Shown here piece after piece: positions 1-13,495 of a DNA stretch of 64,000 nucleotides. The first letter of the stretch is position 1. Each line of letters begins with the position of its first letter. The translations under genes were made by a program, and so were the position numbers. Source of the DNA: Rhizobium sp. AQ_MP. GTDB lineage: Bacteria; Pseudomonadota; Alphaproteobacteria; Rhizobiales; Rhizobiaceae. The DNA lies in contig NZ_JACJVI010000002.1 in the NCBI RefSeq assembly GCF_014237835.1, positions 124,001 through 188,000 on the forward strand, written 5' to 3'. Below the pieces are notes generated by a model. It was not told where the DNA came from. It saw only the letters and a list, made by a program, of their open reading frames with translations, and made no database searches.

Positions 1-327
1 TTTTCGACAGCTGGGTCCACCCGCTTATGATGGGTCTTGAGGAGCATCTCCTGCAGATGTTCCGGGACGATTTCGAGTTCAACGATCAGGCTCAGGCCTC
101 GCATCTGCATGCCCATGTGCCCTCGGAAAAGCCGGCGGCTGCGGACGACGAGACCGATGGCGAGACGCTTGTCATGGCCGAGGCGCCCTCTGCAGAGGCT
201 GTCTGGACGCTGGAAGCCGAGCGTGAGCTCAAGAAAATTCCGTTCTTCGTGCGCGGCAAGGCCCGCCGCAACACCGAACTTTTCGCCGCCCGCAAGGGTA
301 TCCGCCCGATCACCGTGGAGACGCTGT

Positions 328-356
<29 letters not shown>
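1..356 (+). CDS. bchB: Light-independent protochlorophyllide reductase subunit B, 3' end only
   Basis: About 117 C-terminal residues are present, reading from position 3, and the gene runs off the left edge. The tail has the typical BchB/ChlB C-terminal domain: an acidic, Ala/Pro-rich linker, then a [20 protein letters not shown] stretch and an [13 protein letters not shown] ending, which is how the family normally closes. With BchN and BchL it forms the nitrogenase-like, oxygen-sensitive enzyme that reduces ring D of protochlorophyllide without light. BchN is not in the window, but the order bchB-bchH-bchL-bchM matches other purple bacteria. Its last 29 bases overlap the proposed start of bchH, which implies translational coupling. 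Confidence 0.93.
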
Positions 357-5027
<4,671 letters not shown>

Positions 5028-5034
5028 GGTTGCC

Positions 5035-5751
5035 ATGAGCCAGGCCGATTACATCAGACGCACCGGGGAAATCGAACACTACTTCGATCGCACCGCGCTC
5101 GATGCCTGGAAGCGGCTGACCGGCGATCAGCCGGTGAGCGGCATCCGCGCGACGGTCCGCAAAGGTCGTGAAGAAATGCGCGGCACGCTCGCCTCCTGGC
5201 TGCCGCAGGATCTGACCGGCTGGCGCATCCTCGATGCAGGCTGCGGTTCTGGCGTTCTCTCCTTCGAGCTCATCGCACGCGGCGCTGATGTCGTCGGCAT
5301 TGATCTCTCGGGGCAGATGATCGCCCATGCCCGCCAGCGGGCGCATGACCTCGAAGCCTCGCATGGTCGATTCAAGGGGTCGGTCACCTTCCACAGCGGT
5401 GACATGCTCGATCCCCGCCACGGTCGCTTCGATGCGGTGGTCGCGATGGACGTGCTCATTCATTACCGCCCGGCAGATGCCGTTCGCGTGCTCCATGCCC
5501 TGGCCGAGCGCACCTCACGGCAGATGATCTTCACGTTGGCACCCGGATCCCGCCTGCTGCGGGCCATGCTGGCTGCCGGCAAGGTTTTCCCGCGCGGCAA
5601 TCGTGCACCGGCCATCTATCCGGTCGATCCGTCACGGCTGGTCGCCGAGATGCTGCATCATCCCGAGTTTGCCCACTGGCAGGGCGGCCGCAGCCACAAG
5701 GTCGCCGTCGGTTTCTACACATCGCAGGCCATGGAGGTGATCCGGTCATGA
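5035..5751 (+). CDS. bchM: Magnesium protoporphyrin IX methyltransferase
   Basis: SAM-dependent O-methyltransferase (238 residues) that makes Mg-protoporphyrin IX 13-monomethyl ester, the substrate of the AcsF cyclase encoded further along the same strand. The class I Rossmann fold is clear: motif I LDAGCGSGVLSFEL near residue 66, then an acidic motif II (VVGIDLSGQM) and a DAVVAMDVLIHY post-motif. A good ribosome site (GAGG) lies just before the ATG. The gene follows bchL by 7 bases and its stop overlaps lhaA by 4 bases, so it is part of the bchBHLM transcription unit. The length is normal for BchM. Confidence 0.95.
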   Translation: MSQADYIRRTGEIEHYFDRTALDAWKRLTGDQPVSGIRATVRKGREEMRGTLASWLPQDLTGWRILDAGCGSGVLSFELIARGADVVGIDLSGQMIAHARQRAHDLEASHGRFKGSVTFHSGDMLDPRHGRFDAVVAMDVLIHYRPADAVRVLHALAERTSRQMIFTLAPGSRLLRAMLAAGKVFPRGNRAPAIYPVDPSRLVAEMLHHPEFAHWQGGRSHKVAVGFYTSQAMEVIRS

Positions 5752-7187
5752 CGATCGCTGCCGCCAACCGCAAAATGATCTCGTTCTGGCAGAAGCTCGG
5801 AACGCGCTTCATGCCGTTTGCGGATGCAGCAACGGCCGAGATGCCCTTGTCCCGCCTGTTGCGGCTCTCGCTGTTTCAGATCTCTGCCGGATGCGTACTC
5901 GTTCTCCTGACCGGAACCCTGAACCGGGTGCTGATCGTCGAACTCGGCGTCTCCGTTGCGCTTGTTTCAGCCGTGGTCGCCATTCCGGTTCTGGCTGCCC
6001 CTTTGCGTCTTCTCTTCGGTTTCCGGTCGGACACCTACAAGTCCGTGCTCGGCTGGCGGCGCGTGCCTTATGTCTGGCTTGGAAGCCTGCTGCAGTTCGG
6101 CGGGCTTGCCATCATGCCCTTTGCCCTGCTTCTGCTGCAGTCGCAGACCGTCGGGCCCGAATGGGCGGGGGCGGCGGGTGCAAGCCTCGCTTTCATCCTC
6201 ACCGGTTTCGGCATGCATATGTCGCAGACGGCGGGTCTGGCGCTCGCCAGCGACCTCGTGCCCGAGGAAAAGCGCCCGCGCGTCGTCGCGCTTCTCTACT
6301 TCATGCTGCTGACGGGCATGATCGGCGCTTCCAGTTTCTACAGCATTTTCCTGGTCGATTTTTCCCCGAAGGTGCTGATCCAGGTCATCCAAGGCACGGC
6401 GCTGCTCACCATCATCATCAACGTTATCGCCATCTGGAAGCAGGAAGCGCGCGATGTGCGCCGAACGGCCGTTGACCGGGATCTGTCGAGCTTTTTCGAT
6501 GCTCTCGATGATTATCGCAGCGCCCCTGGTGTCATGCGTCTGTTGCTCGCTGTTGCCATCGGTTCTGCTGCCTTTTCCATGCAGGACATCCTGCTTGAGC
6601 CCTATGGCGGCGAGATCCTGGGGCTGTCGGTCGGTGAGACCACGCGTCTGACCGGGCTTTGGGCCTTTGGCACGATGATCGGCTTTGCCTGGGCAGCTTA
6701 TAGTCTGCAGCATGGTGCACAGATGTACCGGATTGCGGCGCGCGGACTGCTTATAGGGATCTGCGCCTTCTCCGCCGTCATCTTTGCGGAGCCCCTTCAC
6801 ATCAATGCACTCTTCCATCTCGGCGCCTTCGGCATCGGTCTCGGTGGCGGGCTGTTTGCCGTCGGCACGATGCTGGCGGCGATGGGCATTGCCGAGCGCT
6901 CCGACAGTGGTCTCGTCGTCGGTGCCTGGGGTGCTGTGCAGGCAACCGCCATCGGGGCGGCCATGCTGGCGGGTGGCGTGATCAAGAACACGATCAATGC
7001 GCTGGCGCTGAACGGTTCGCTGGGCGAGGCCATGATGACGCCGGCCGCTGGCTATCTCGTCGTCTATGGCTTTGAAATCATTCTCCTCTTCCTGTGCCTG
7101 GCGGTTCTCGGTCCGCTGACCGGCCGGCGCTATCAGAGGGATTACTTGCAGGGCATGCGTTTTGGATTGGCGGAGCTGCCCGGCTGA
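5748..7187 (+). CDS. lhaA: LhaA/PucC-family light-harvesting complex assembly transporter-like protein
   Basis: Integral membrane protein (479 residues) with about twelve hydrophobic segments of major facilitator type, belonging to the BCD/PucC family. In Rhodobacter, LhaA (the former F1696 protein) is needed for efficient LH1 assembly, probably by delivering bacteriochlorophyll. The assignment rests on the family features (RLLFGFRSDTYKSVLGWRRVPY near residue 86, split here only by length) and on position: it sits between bchM and puhA exactly as lhaA does in other purple bacteria. No puc genes are in the window, so LH1 is the likely client. It starts with an ATGA overlap with bchM. Confidence 0.9.
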   Translation: MTIAAANRKMISFWQKLGTRFMPFADAATAEMPLSRLLRLSLFQISAGCVLVLLTGTLNRVLIVELGVSVALVSAVVAIPVLAAPLRLLFGFRSDTYKSVLGWRRVPYVWLGSLLQFGGLAIMPFALLLLQSQTVGPEWAGAAGASLAFILTGFGMHMSQTAGLALASDLVPEEKRPRVVALLYFMLLTGMIGASSFYSIFLVDFSPKVLIQVIQGTALLTIIINVIAIWKQEARDVRRTAVDRDLSSFFDALDDYRSAPGVMRLLLAVAIGSAAFSMQDILLEPYGGEILGLSVGETTRLTGLWAFGTMIGFAWAAYSLQHGAQMYRIAARGLLIGICAFSAVIFAEPLHINALFHLGAFGIGLGGGLFAVGTMLAAMGIAERSDSGLVVGAWGAVQATAIGAAMLAGGVIKNTINALALNGSLGEAMMTPAAGYLVVYGFEIILLFLCLAVLGPLTGRRYQRDYLQGMRFGLAELPG

Positions 7188-7222
7188 GGCCGGCAGTAAC
7201 GCTCTACACTGGAGGGTCTGAT

Positions 7223-8002
7223 ATGACCGGGTCGCTGGTTGGAAATATCGATGTCGCACAAGTGGTGCTTTATGCATTTTGGCTCTTTTTCGCGGGTCTG
7301 ATCTGGTATCTTCGTCAGGAAGACCGCCGCGAAGGCTATCCGCTCGAAGAGGATGTCACGGGCCGCTACAATAAGAGCCCCTGGCTCTTCGTGCCGCCGA
7401 AGAAGACCTTCGTGCTGCCGCATGGGCAGGGAATCAAGCAGGTCCCGGATCTGAAGCGCGACACCCGCACGTTTTCAAGCCGCCGCATTGCCCCGGCCCC
7501 CGGCTATCCGTCGGAGCCCGTCGGCAACCCGCTGCTCGCCGGCATCGGTCCGGGTTCCTGGGCCGAGCGCTCCGACAAGCCTGACGTGACGGCCCATGGT
7601 GATGCCCGCATCGTGCCCATGCGGGTGGCGGACGGCTTCGGGATTGCCGAAGGTGCTATGGATCCGCGCGGTCTGTCCGTTCTCGGCTGCGACAAGCAGG
7701 TGGCGGGTACGGTCAAGGATGTCTGGGTCGATCGGGCAGAACAGCTGATCCGCTACTACGAAGTCGAACTTGCGGGTGGCGGACGCACCGTGCTTCTGCC
7801 GAACAACTTCGTCGTCTTTCAAACCGGTCGTGGCAATGTCCGTTATCTCTACGTGCATGCCGTCACCGCTGCCCAGTTTGCCGATGTGCCGGCAACCGCA
7901 CGTCCTGAACTCGTGACCCTGCTCGAGGAAGACAAGATCGCTGCCTATTTCGGCGCCGGCCTCCTCTATGCGGATCGCTTCCGTCAGGAGCCACTGCTGT
8001 GA
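7223..8002 (+). CDS. puhA: Photosynthetic reaction centre subunit H
   Basis: H subunit of the type-2 reaction centre (259 residues, the usual size). It has one N-terminal membrane helix at about residues 10-30 (VVLYAFWLFFAGLIWYL), followed by RQEDRREGYPLE and a globular cytoplasmic PRC-barrel domain. The frame stays open upstream into lhaA, but the ATG at 7223, preceded by GGAGGG, gives the canonical N terminus. The H subunit caps the L/M heterodimer encoded at 14677-16501. The stop overlaps the GTG start of puhB. Confidence 0.95.
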   Translation: MTGSLVGNIDVAQVVLYAFWLFFAGLIWYLRQEDRREGYPLEEDVTGRYNKSPWLFVPPKKTFVLPHGQGIKQVPDLKRDTRTFSSRRIAPAPGYPSEPVGNPLLAGIGPGSWAERSDKPDVTAHGDARIVPMRVADGFGIAEGAMDPRGLSVLGCDKQVAGTVKDVWVDRAEQLIRYYEVELAGGGRTVLLPNNFVVFQTGRGNVRYLYVHAVTAAQFADVPATARPELVTLLEEDKIAAYFGAGLLYADRFRQEPLL

Positions 8003-8673
8003 GCCAGTTCGTCATCAGAGAACACGAGATCGAGCCGCTGCCGGGGCTTCCTGGCGTGCCTCCGGTCGGCGAAGTTATCCTCTGGCAGGGGCGGCCCTCG
8101 TCTGCCCTTGTCGCCCGTCACCTCCTGAAGATCCGCTGGATCGTCGGCTATTTCCTGATCCTAGCGAGCTGGGCCGTCGTGGCCGGGCTGAGTGACGGGC
8201 AGCCGGCAGGCGGCATCCTTTTCTCGATCGCCGTGCTCACAGCTCTTGCCGGTGTGCTCATCGGCATGATCGAGCTGTTTGCCTGGGCGGTTGAGAAGAC
8301 GACCCTCTATACGATCACCACGGAGCGCGTCGTGATGCGCTTCGGCGTCGCGATCTCAATGACGCTGAACCTGCCCTATCGGCAGGTGGACGGTGTCGCT
8401 CTGGCGCGGCTTGGCGAAAAGGCCGGTATGATTGCGATAGCCCTGCTGCCGGAGCAGCGCATCTCCTGGCTTATCCAGTGGCCGCATGTGCGGGGTTTCC
8501 GATTCTCGCGGCCGGAGCCGAGCCTGATCTGCCTCGCGGATGCCGACGAGGTGTCGAAGGTGCTGTCGGCAGCAATCGGTCAGTATCGTGGCGCGCGGGC
8601 CGAGCAGCCGCGCCTCGTGGTTACCAAACCGAACGGAAGCGCCATGCCGCCTTCCGTCGTGGCGGCGGAATAG
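7999..8673 (+). CDS. puhB: Photosynthetic complex assembly protein PuhB
   Basis: 224-residue membrane protein with a GTG start that overlaps the puhA stop (GTGA). It has two to three hydrophobic segments (IVGYFLILASWAVVAGL and IAVLTALAGVLIGMIELF, roughly residues 50-95) and then a PH-like bacterial domain (ITTERVVMRFG near residue 108). PuhB is known in Rhodobacter capsulatus as a reaction-centre assembly factor, and the puhA-puhB-puhC order is conserved. The assignment is by position, topology and this domain. Confidence 0.9.
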   Translation: MSQFVIREHEIEPLPGLPGVPPVGEVILWQGRPSSALVARHLLKIRWIVGYFLILASWAVVAGLSDGQPAGGILFSIAVLTALAGVLIGMIELFAWAVEKTTLYTITTERVVMRFGVAISMTLNLPYRQVDGVALARLGEKAGMIAIALLPEQRISWLIQWPHVRGFRFSRPEPSLICLADADEVSKVLSAAIGQYRGARAEQPRLVVTKPNGSAMPPSVVAAE

Positions 8674-8682
8674 GAGCGGGTC

Positions 8683-9177
8683 ATGGGATCGGCTTCGCAT
8701 CTCGGCTATTGGGCGGACCGCAAGGGCAAGACCCCGAACCGGGTGCCGCGTGGCCTGTTCTTCGGCCTGATCGGCCTGCTCGCCTTTACGGCGGCGGCGA
8801 TCGTCTTCGGCCAGACGACGGGGCTCGGTCTTGTCAAGCAGCAGCTCGGTGCGCCGGTCGCCATCCGTGACCTGATGATTACACGCAGCACCTCGGACTT
8901 TGTCGTCGTCACAGACGTTGCGACGCGCCGGGACATCGCAAGCTACGGACCCCAGGCCGGCGGCTTCGTTCGAGGATCGCTGCGGGCATTCGAACGCATG
9001 CGTCAGGTGGCCAAGGTGCCCTTCGACACACCCTACCGGCTGATCAAATGGGAGGCCGGCGCCGTCAGCCTGTCGGATATCGGCACCGGCGAGCGGATCT
9101 ATCTGGATGCCTTTGGCCCCGACAACGTGGCCGCATTCGAAGCCCTTCTGGGCTCACAGGGAGGAGAAAGCCAATGA
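8683..9177 (+). CDS. puhC: Photosynthetic complex assembly protein PuhC
   Basis: 164-residue protein with a single N-terminal membrane segment (residues about 23-45, FFGLIGLLAFTAAAIVFG) and a soluble, presumably periplasmic, C-terminal domain. PuhC is needed for normal reaction-centre and LH1 levels in Rhodobacter. Recognition rests on gene order (after puhB), length and topology. The start is preceded by a GGAGC-type ribosome site. The stop overlaps the start of the next small gene (ATGA). Confidence 0.87.
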   Translation: MGSASHLGYWADRKGKTPNRVPRGLFFGLIGLLAFTAAAIVFGQTTGLGLVKQQLGAPVAIRDLMITRSTSDFVVVTDVATRRDIASYGPQAGGFVRGSLRAFERMRQVAKVPFDTPYRLIKWEAGAVSLSDIGTGERIYLDAFGPDNVAAFEALLGSQGGESQ

Positions 9178-9479
9178 ACCCGGTCTTTGCCTTGATGCGA
9201 CGGAAGGAGACGGTGGAGTGCACCGTCGAGATCAACAACACCTTCGAGGCGCTTGGTGCGCACTTAAGGTTCGACAACGGGGTGGTGGTCCATCCCGGTG
9301 ACGAGGTTCTGGTGCATGGCGCACCGGTCCAGATCCCCTATGGCTCCTGCCAGAATTTTCGTCGCAAGGCGACGATCACGCGGGCAGGTTTCCTGGAGCG
9401 GGCCTGGATCCGCGCCACCGGCGATCTCGACATGATGGAATTGTGCGAATTCAGCTTCACTGAGAGGGCACTGTCATGA
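9174..9479 (+). CDS. Small conserved photosynthesis-cluster protein between puhC and acsF
   Basis: 101-residue soluble protein with no membrane segment or known catalytic motif. It reads as a small beta-rich fold: a VECTVEINNTFEALGAH strand pair near residue 13, then VHPGDEVLVHG and IPYGSCQNFRRKATITRAGF. It is ATGA-coupled to puhC upstream and to acsF downstream, with a good GGAGGAGAAAG ribosome site. As far as I recall, small proteins of this kind sit at the same place in other alphaproteobacterial photosynthesis clusters. Tight coupling to acsF suggests a role with the cyclase, such as an accessory subunit, but that is inference. I do not know an accepted gene name. Confidence 0.8.
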   Translation: MNPVFALMRRKETVECTVEINNTFEALGAHLRFDNGVVVHPGDEVLVHGAPVQIPYGSCQNFRRKATITRAGFLERAWIRATGDLDMMELCEFSFTERALS

Positions 9480-10585
9480 ACAACCACGTTTCGCCGGCTG
9501 ATCTCTCTGATCATGAGCCGACCGTCGAGGAGCGCATGGCTGGGGTCAACGACACGACCCGCAGCGCGCTCGTCTCGACCATGCTGACACCGCGTTTCTA
9601 CACCACCGATTTCGACGAGATGGACAAGATCAATGTCGAGCCGGTCCGGGCCGAATGGGATGTGTTGATCGCGCAGATGAAGAGCGATCCGAACCGCGGC
9701 CACTTCAAGCGCAACGAAGACTGGGACGACATCGATATCGATGCGCTGCCGGAGGACCTTCGCGAGGAATTCATCGACTTCCTCGTCTCGTCGCTGACGT
9801 CGGAATTCTCAGGCTGCGTGCTCTACAAGGAGATGAAGCGGCGTGGCAAGAACCAGGAGATCTGCGAGCTCTTCGGCTATATGAGCCGCGACGAATCCCG
9901 CCATGCCGGTTTCATCAACGATGCGCTGAAGGAATTCGGCATCGGCGTGAACATGGGCTTCCTGGCCAAGGCGAAGAAGTACACCTTCTTCAAGCCGAAG
10001 TTCATCTACTACGCGACCTATCTTTCCGAGAAGATCGGCTATGCCCGCTACATCACCATCTTTCGCCACCTCGAAAAGCATCCCGAGCAGCGCTTCCATC
10101 CGATCTTCAAGTGGTTCCGCCAGTGGTGCAATGACGAGTTCTCCCACGGCGAGGCTTTCTCGCTGATCATCCGCTCCGACAAGCGGCTGATGGAGGGCCT
10201 GAACAAGTACTGGATCAAGTTCTTTCTGCTCGCCGTCTTCGCCACCATGTATGTGCGCGATCACATGCGGCCAGCCTTCCACAAGGGGCTCGGCGTCGAT
10301 ATCGACGATTACGACATGAAAGTCTTCCGGCTGACGAGCGAGATCTCGCGCCAGTGCTTCCCGCTCGTGCTCGATCTCGACAATCCGGCCCTGCATGAAG
10401 GCTTCCGCCGGATGGAGCGGATCAACCGCAAGGTCATGGCAGCCGACGCGAAGGGCGGCCTCATGGGCAAGATCGCCAGGGGCTTCTGGTCGGCCGCTGC
10501 TGCCGTCAATTTTGTCAGGATGTATGCGATCCCGACGAAGTCGAACACCATCCCAGCCACATCGCGCCTGCAACCGGTCTGGTGA
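9476..10585 (+). CDS. acsF: Aerobic Mg-protoporphyrin IX monomethyl ester oxidative cyclase, diiron
   Basis: Oxygen-dependent cyclase (369 residues) that closes isocyclic ring E to give 3,8-divinyl protochlorophyllide. It is a ferritin-like diiron protein, and the ligand-bearing helices are visible: EFSGCVLYKEM near residue 108, DESRHAGF (an ExxH-type motif) near 138, and NDEFSHGEAF near 220. Presence of AcsF, with no BchE in the window, fits bacteriochlorophyll synthesis in air. It is ATGA-coupled to the preceding small gene and followed by puhE. Confidence 0.96.
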   Translation: MNNHVSPADLSDHEPTVEERMAGVNDTTRSALVSTMLTPRFYTTDFDEMDKINVEPVRAEWDVLIAQMKSDPNRGHFKRNEDWDDIDIDALPEDLREEFIDFLVSSLTSEFSGCVLYKEMKRRGKNQEICELFGYMSRDESRHAGFINDALKEFGIGVNMGFLAKAKKYTFFKPKFIYYATYLSEKIGYARYITIFRHLEKHPEQRFHPIFKWFRQWCNDEFSHGEAFSLIIRSDKRLMEGLNKYWIKFFLLAVFATMYVRDHMRPAFHKGLGVDIDDYDMKVFRLTSEISRQCFPLVLDLDNPALHEGFRRMERINRKVMAADAKGGLMGKIARGFWSAAAAVNFVRMYAIPTKSNTIPATSRLQPVW

Positions 10586-10595
10586 GGAGATCGCC

Positions 10596-11495
10596 ATGAC
10601 CCTGACCCACCCACTCGCCGTCGTCCTCGTCGCCATCTCGGTATGGTGGCTTTCGACCGGGCTGGTGCTGGCCATGGTCAACCGGTCCGATGGACCGCGG
10701 GGCAGGGGGCTCATATTGATGGCGCTGATGACGCTGGTCGGTGCCTTTGGTTTTGTCCTCATGCTCTGGGGCGCGCAGGAACCGACAGTGCTCGGTTCCT
10801 ACGTCGGCTTCTTCGGCGCACTGCTCGTCTGGGCCTGGCATGAGGCCGCGTTCCTGACAGGCATACTGACAGGGCGTCGGACCGGCGAGTGCCCTCCGGG
10901 GCTAACCGGCTTTCGCCGTTTCCGGGCCGCCTGGGAGGCGGTGAGCGATCACGAGATCGCCATTCTGGTGACGGCGATCGCGCTATGGTTTGCGCTCGAT
11001 GGATCCGCCAACCTGTTTGGGCTCGCCGCCTTCGGGCTTCTCTGGGGCATGCGGATTTCCGCCAAGCTGGTGATCTTTCTCGGTGCACCGCATGCCGTCA
11101 GCGAGTTGATGCCGAAGGGCATCCGGCATCTCAAAAGCTATTTCAAGACCGATCGGATGACGCCGCTGTTTCCGATCTTCTTGGCGATCGCGGCCGGCCT
11201 CTTTGCCATCCTGGTGGTCGGGGCAAACCGGGCGACCCAGGCCCATTCGGTCGTTGGCCACACGCTGCTCGCCACCTTCATGGCGCTTGCCATCGTCGAA
11301 CATCTCGTTCTCGTTCTTCCCGTTTCCGACACGGCGCTGTGGCGCTGGGCCATGGCGCGGCAGGACCGGGGCAATCTTGCCATCCGCCCTGTGGCGGATG
11401 GCGTCTCCGCACTCAAGGAGGGTGGGCCAGTGTCCGGGCCGCACTCTTCCTGGACAACACTTGGACAAGACACGATCGGGAAGAGGAAAGACTGA
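10596..11495 (+). CDS. puhE: Putative photosynthetic complex assembly protein PuhE
   Basis: 299-residue integral membrane protein with about six to seven hydrophobic helices (for example [22 protein letters not shown] at the N terminus). It belongs to the PuhE/DUF3623 family. R. capsulatus puhE mutants have altered photosynthetic complex and bacteriochlorophyll levels. The start is the ATG at 10596, behind GGTGAGGAGA, rather than far upstream inside acsF. Its stop shares one base with the hemA start (TGATG), tying 5-aminolevulinate synthesis to this operon. Confidence 0.88.
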   Translation: MTLTHPLAVVLVAISVWWLSTGLVLAMVNRSDGPRGRGLILMALMTLVGAFGFVLMLWGAQEPTVLGSYVGFFGALLVWAWHEAAFLTGILTGRRTGECPPGLTGFRRFRAAWEAVSDHEIAILVTAIALWFALDGSANLFGLAAFGLLWGMRISAKLVIFLGAPHAVSELMPKGIRHLKSYFKTDRMTPLFPIFLAIAAGLFAILVVGANRATQAHSVVGHTLLATFMALAIVEHLVLVLPVSDTALWRWAMARQDRGNLAIRPVADGVSALKEGGPVSGPHSSWTTLGQDTIGKRKD

Positions 11496-12712
11496 TGGAT
11501 GTTTTCCAGCACATGGAAGAGGCGCTCGCCGGCCTCCACACCGCCGGCAATTACCGCGTTTTCGCGGACCTCGAGCGTCACTGCTCGGCCTTTCCGAAAG
11601 CCGCGTTTCACAATGCCGATGGAACCGTGCGTGACGTCACCGTCTGGTGCTCGAACGACTATCTCGGCATGGGGCAGAACCCTCTCGTCACCGACCGGAT
11701 GATCGAGGTCGTGCGCAAGTGCGGCGCCGGTGCCGGCGGTACGCGCAACATTTCCGGCACGAACCACTATCACGTCTTGCTTGAGCGCGAGCTTGCCGAT
11801 CTGCATGGCAAGGAAGGCGCGCTGATTTTCACCTCCGGCTATGTCTCCAACTGGGCAGCCCTCGGGACCCTGCTTGCCAAGATCCCGGGCATCATCTGCT
11901 ATTCTGACTCGCTCAATCACGCCTCGATGATCGAGGGTATCCGGCATTCGCGCTGTATCAAGCGGCAGTTTCGTCACAACGACTACAAGCATCTGCGCGA
12001 GCTGATGGCGGCGGACGATCCGGCAGCACCGAAGCTCGTTGCCTTCGAAAGCGTCTATTCGATGGATGGTGACATCTCGCCGATCAAGGAGATCTGCGAT
12101 GTGGCCGACCAGTTCGGCGCCATGACCTATCTGGACGAGGTCCATGCGGTGGGCATGTACGGTCCGCGCGGCGGCGGGGTTGCCGAACGCGAAGGCCTGA
12201 TGGACCGGCTGACCGTCATCGAGGGTACGCTCGGCAAGGCTTTCGGCGTCATGGGTGGCTACATCACGGGCCCGGCCGTTCTGGTCGATTTCGTCCGCTC
12301 CTTCGCTTCCGGCTTCATCTTCACGACGGCGATCCCGCCGGCGCTGGCGGCAGGTGCCACTGCGTCGATCCGCCATCTCAAGGAAAGCCCTTTCGAGCGC
12401 CATATGCATCAGGCGACGGTCGCCAAGGTGCGGCGCGCGCTCGACGTCCGGGGCATTCCCCATATGCACAACCCGAGCCACATCGTGCCGGTCATGGTCG
12501 GTAATGCGGCCAAGTGCAAATGGATCTCGGATGTATTGCTCGATGACTTCGGGATCTACGTGCAGCCGATCAACTATCCGACGGTCGCCGTCGGCAAGGA
12601 AAGGCTGCGGATCACGCCGACGCCGCTGCATACGGATGCGGATATCGAACATCTGGCAGAGGCGCTCTGTTCGCTATGGTCGAAATGCGCTCTCGCGAGA
12701 GCGGTTGCTTAA
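11495..12712 (+). CDS. hemA: 5-aminolevulinate synthase
   Basis: PLP enzyme that condenses glycine and succinyl-CoA to 5-aminolevulinate, the first committed step for heme and bacteriochlorophyll (C4/Shemin route of Alphaproteobacteria). At 405 residues it is full length. Family marks include [11 protein letters not shown] near residue 50, the [10 protein letters not shown] glycine loop, the [13 protein letters not shown] aspartate motif, and the PLP-binding lysine in [12 protein letters not shown] near residue 248. The open frame extends far upstream across puhE, but homology and the AAGAGGAAAG ribosome site pick the ATG at 11495. A hemA copy inside the PGC would let pigment precursor supply follow photosynthetic gene expression. 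Confidence 0.96.
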   Translation: MDVFQHMEEALAGLHTAGNYRVFADLERHCSAFPKAAFHNADGTVRDVTVWCSNDYLGMGQNPLVTDRMIEVVRKCGAGAGGTRNISGTNHYHVLLERELADLHGKEGALIFTSGYVSNWAALGTLLAKIPGIICYSDSLNHASMIEGIRHSRCIKRQFRHNDYKHLRELMAADDPAAPKLVAFESVYSMDGDISPIKEICDVADQFGAMTYLDEVHAVGMYGPRGGGVAEREGLMDRLTVIEGTLGKAFGVMGGYITGPAVLVDFVRSFASGFIFTTAIPPALAAGATASIRHLKESPFERHMHQATVAKVRRALDVRGIPHMHNPSHIVPVMVGNAAKCKWISDVLLDDFGIYVQPINYPTVAVGKERLRITPTPLHTDADIEHLAEALCSLWSKCALARAVA

Positions 12713-12767
12713 GCGTGGCAAAGGCCGTATCGGCTGGCCGCGAAACACAGTTCAGGATGCTCTTGGC

Positions 12768-13301
12768 ATGACGGACAGCATTTACATTCCGGCCATCGCC
12801 GGCGACGGGTCGCTTTATCCGATCGAAAAGATGCAGGCGCATCTCGACGGGCAGCTGCACCTTGCCGTCTCGGTCTTCGTGTTTGATGGCGACCTGCTGC
12901 TGATCCAGAAGCGGGCGTCGACGAAGTATCATTGTGCTGGCCTCTGGGCCAATACCTGCTGTACCCATCCTCACTGGAACGAAGCGGTGGAGGATTGCGC
13001 CGAACGTCGCCTCACCGAAGAGCTCGGCTTCACCGTTCCCCTTATCCGCCACCAGACGGTTGAATATGCTGCCGATGTCGGTGAAGGCCTGAAGGAGCAC
13101 GAGCGAGTGACGCTATTCAGCGCCCAGGTGGACCGCAGGGCCTTGCAGGTCCTGCCCGTCGCGGGCGAGGTGGAGGCAGTCCGCTGGATTTCCCCTCGGG
13201 ATCTGATGCGGGAGGTGCGCGAACGGCCGCAGGATTTCACGCCCTGGTTCCGCATCTACCTGCAGCGCTTCCCTGGCCTGAGCTTCGCCGAAGCGGCCTG
13301 A
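12768..13301 (+). CDS. idi: Isopentenyl-diphosphate delta-isomerase type I
   Basis: Nudix-type isomerase (177 residues) interconverting IPP and DMAPP, which feeds the CrtE prenyl chain and the bacteriochlorophyll tail. Type I hallmarks are visible: the KRASTKYHCAGLWANTCCTHP segment containing the catalytic TNTCCTHP-like cysteine, and the metal-binding Nudix region with AERRLTEELGF. The WISPRDL and FTPWFRIY blocks are also family-typical. It follows hemA after 55 bases with no clear terminator, so it probably belongs to the same transcript. It is convergent with pufC. Confidence 0.94.
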   Translation: MTDSIYIPAIAGDGSLYPIEKMQAHLDGQLHLAVSVFVFDGDLLLIQKRASTKYHCAGLWANTCCTHPHWNEAVEDCAERRLTEELGFTVPLIRHQTVEYAADVGEGLKEHERVTLFSAQVDRRALQVLPVAGEVEAVRWISPRDLMREVRERPQDFTPWFRIYLQRFPGLSFAEAA

Positions 13302-13435
13302 TTTCGGGTTTCCCTATCGCAAAACTCTCCGGCTGTCCGGTCGATGTTATCGGTCCGCCGGACTGTCGTTCATGCACGGCTCCTGGATGGGCGCGTCAAC
13401 GATCAGGTCATAGCCGGATCTCCGCTGGCAAAGAG

Positions 13436-13469
13436 CACAAAAGAAGGGGAGCCCGAGAGCTCCCCTTCC
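13436..13469 (-). terminator. Rho-independent terminator of the puf operon
   Basis: On the minus strand a 10-bp perfect stem (GAAGGGGAGC paired with GCTCCCCTTC, loop TCTCGG) occupies 13444-13469 and is followed by TTTTGTG. It lies 27 bases beyond the pufC stop. On the plus strand the same stem is followed by CCATTT only, so it is a weaker terminator for idi. The rest of 13302-13495 shows no gene. Confidence 0.8.
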
Positions 13470-13495
13470 CATTTGCGGCCTGCCTTGGGAGGCCG

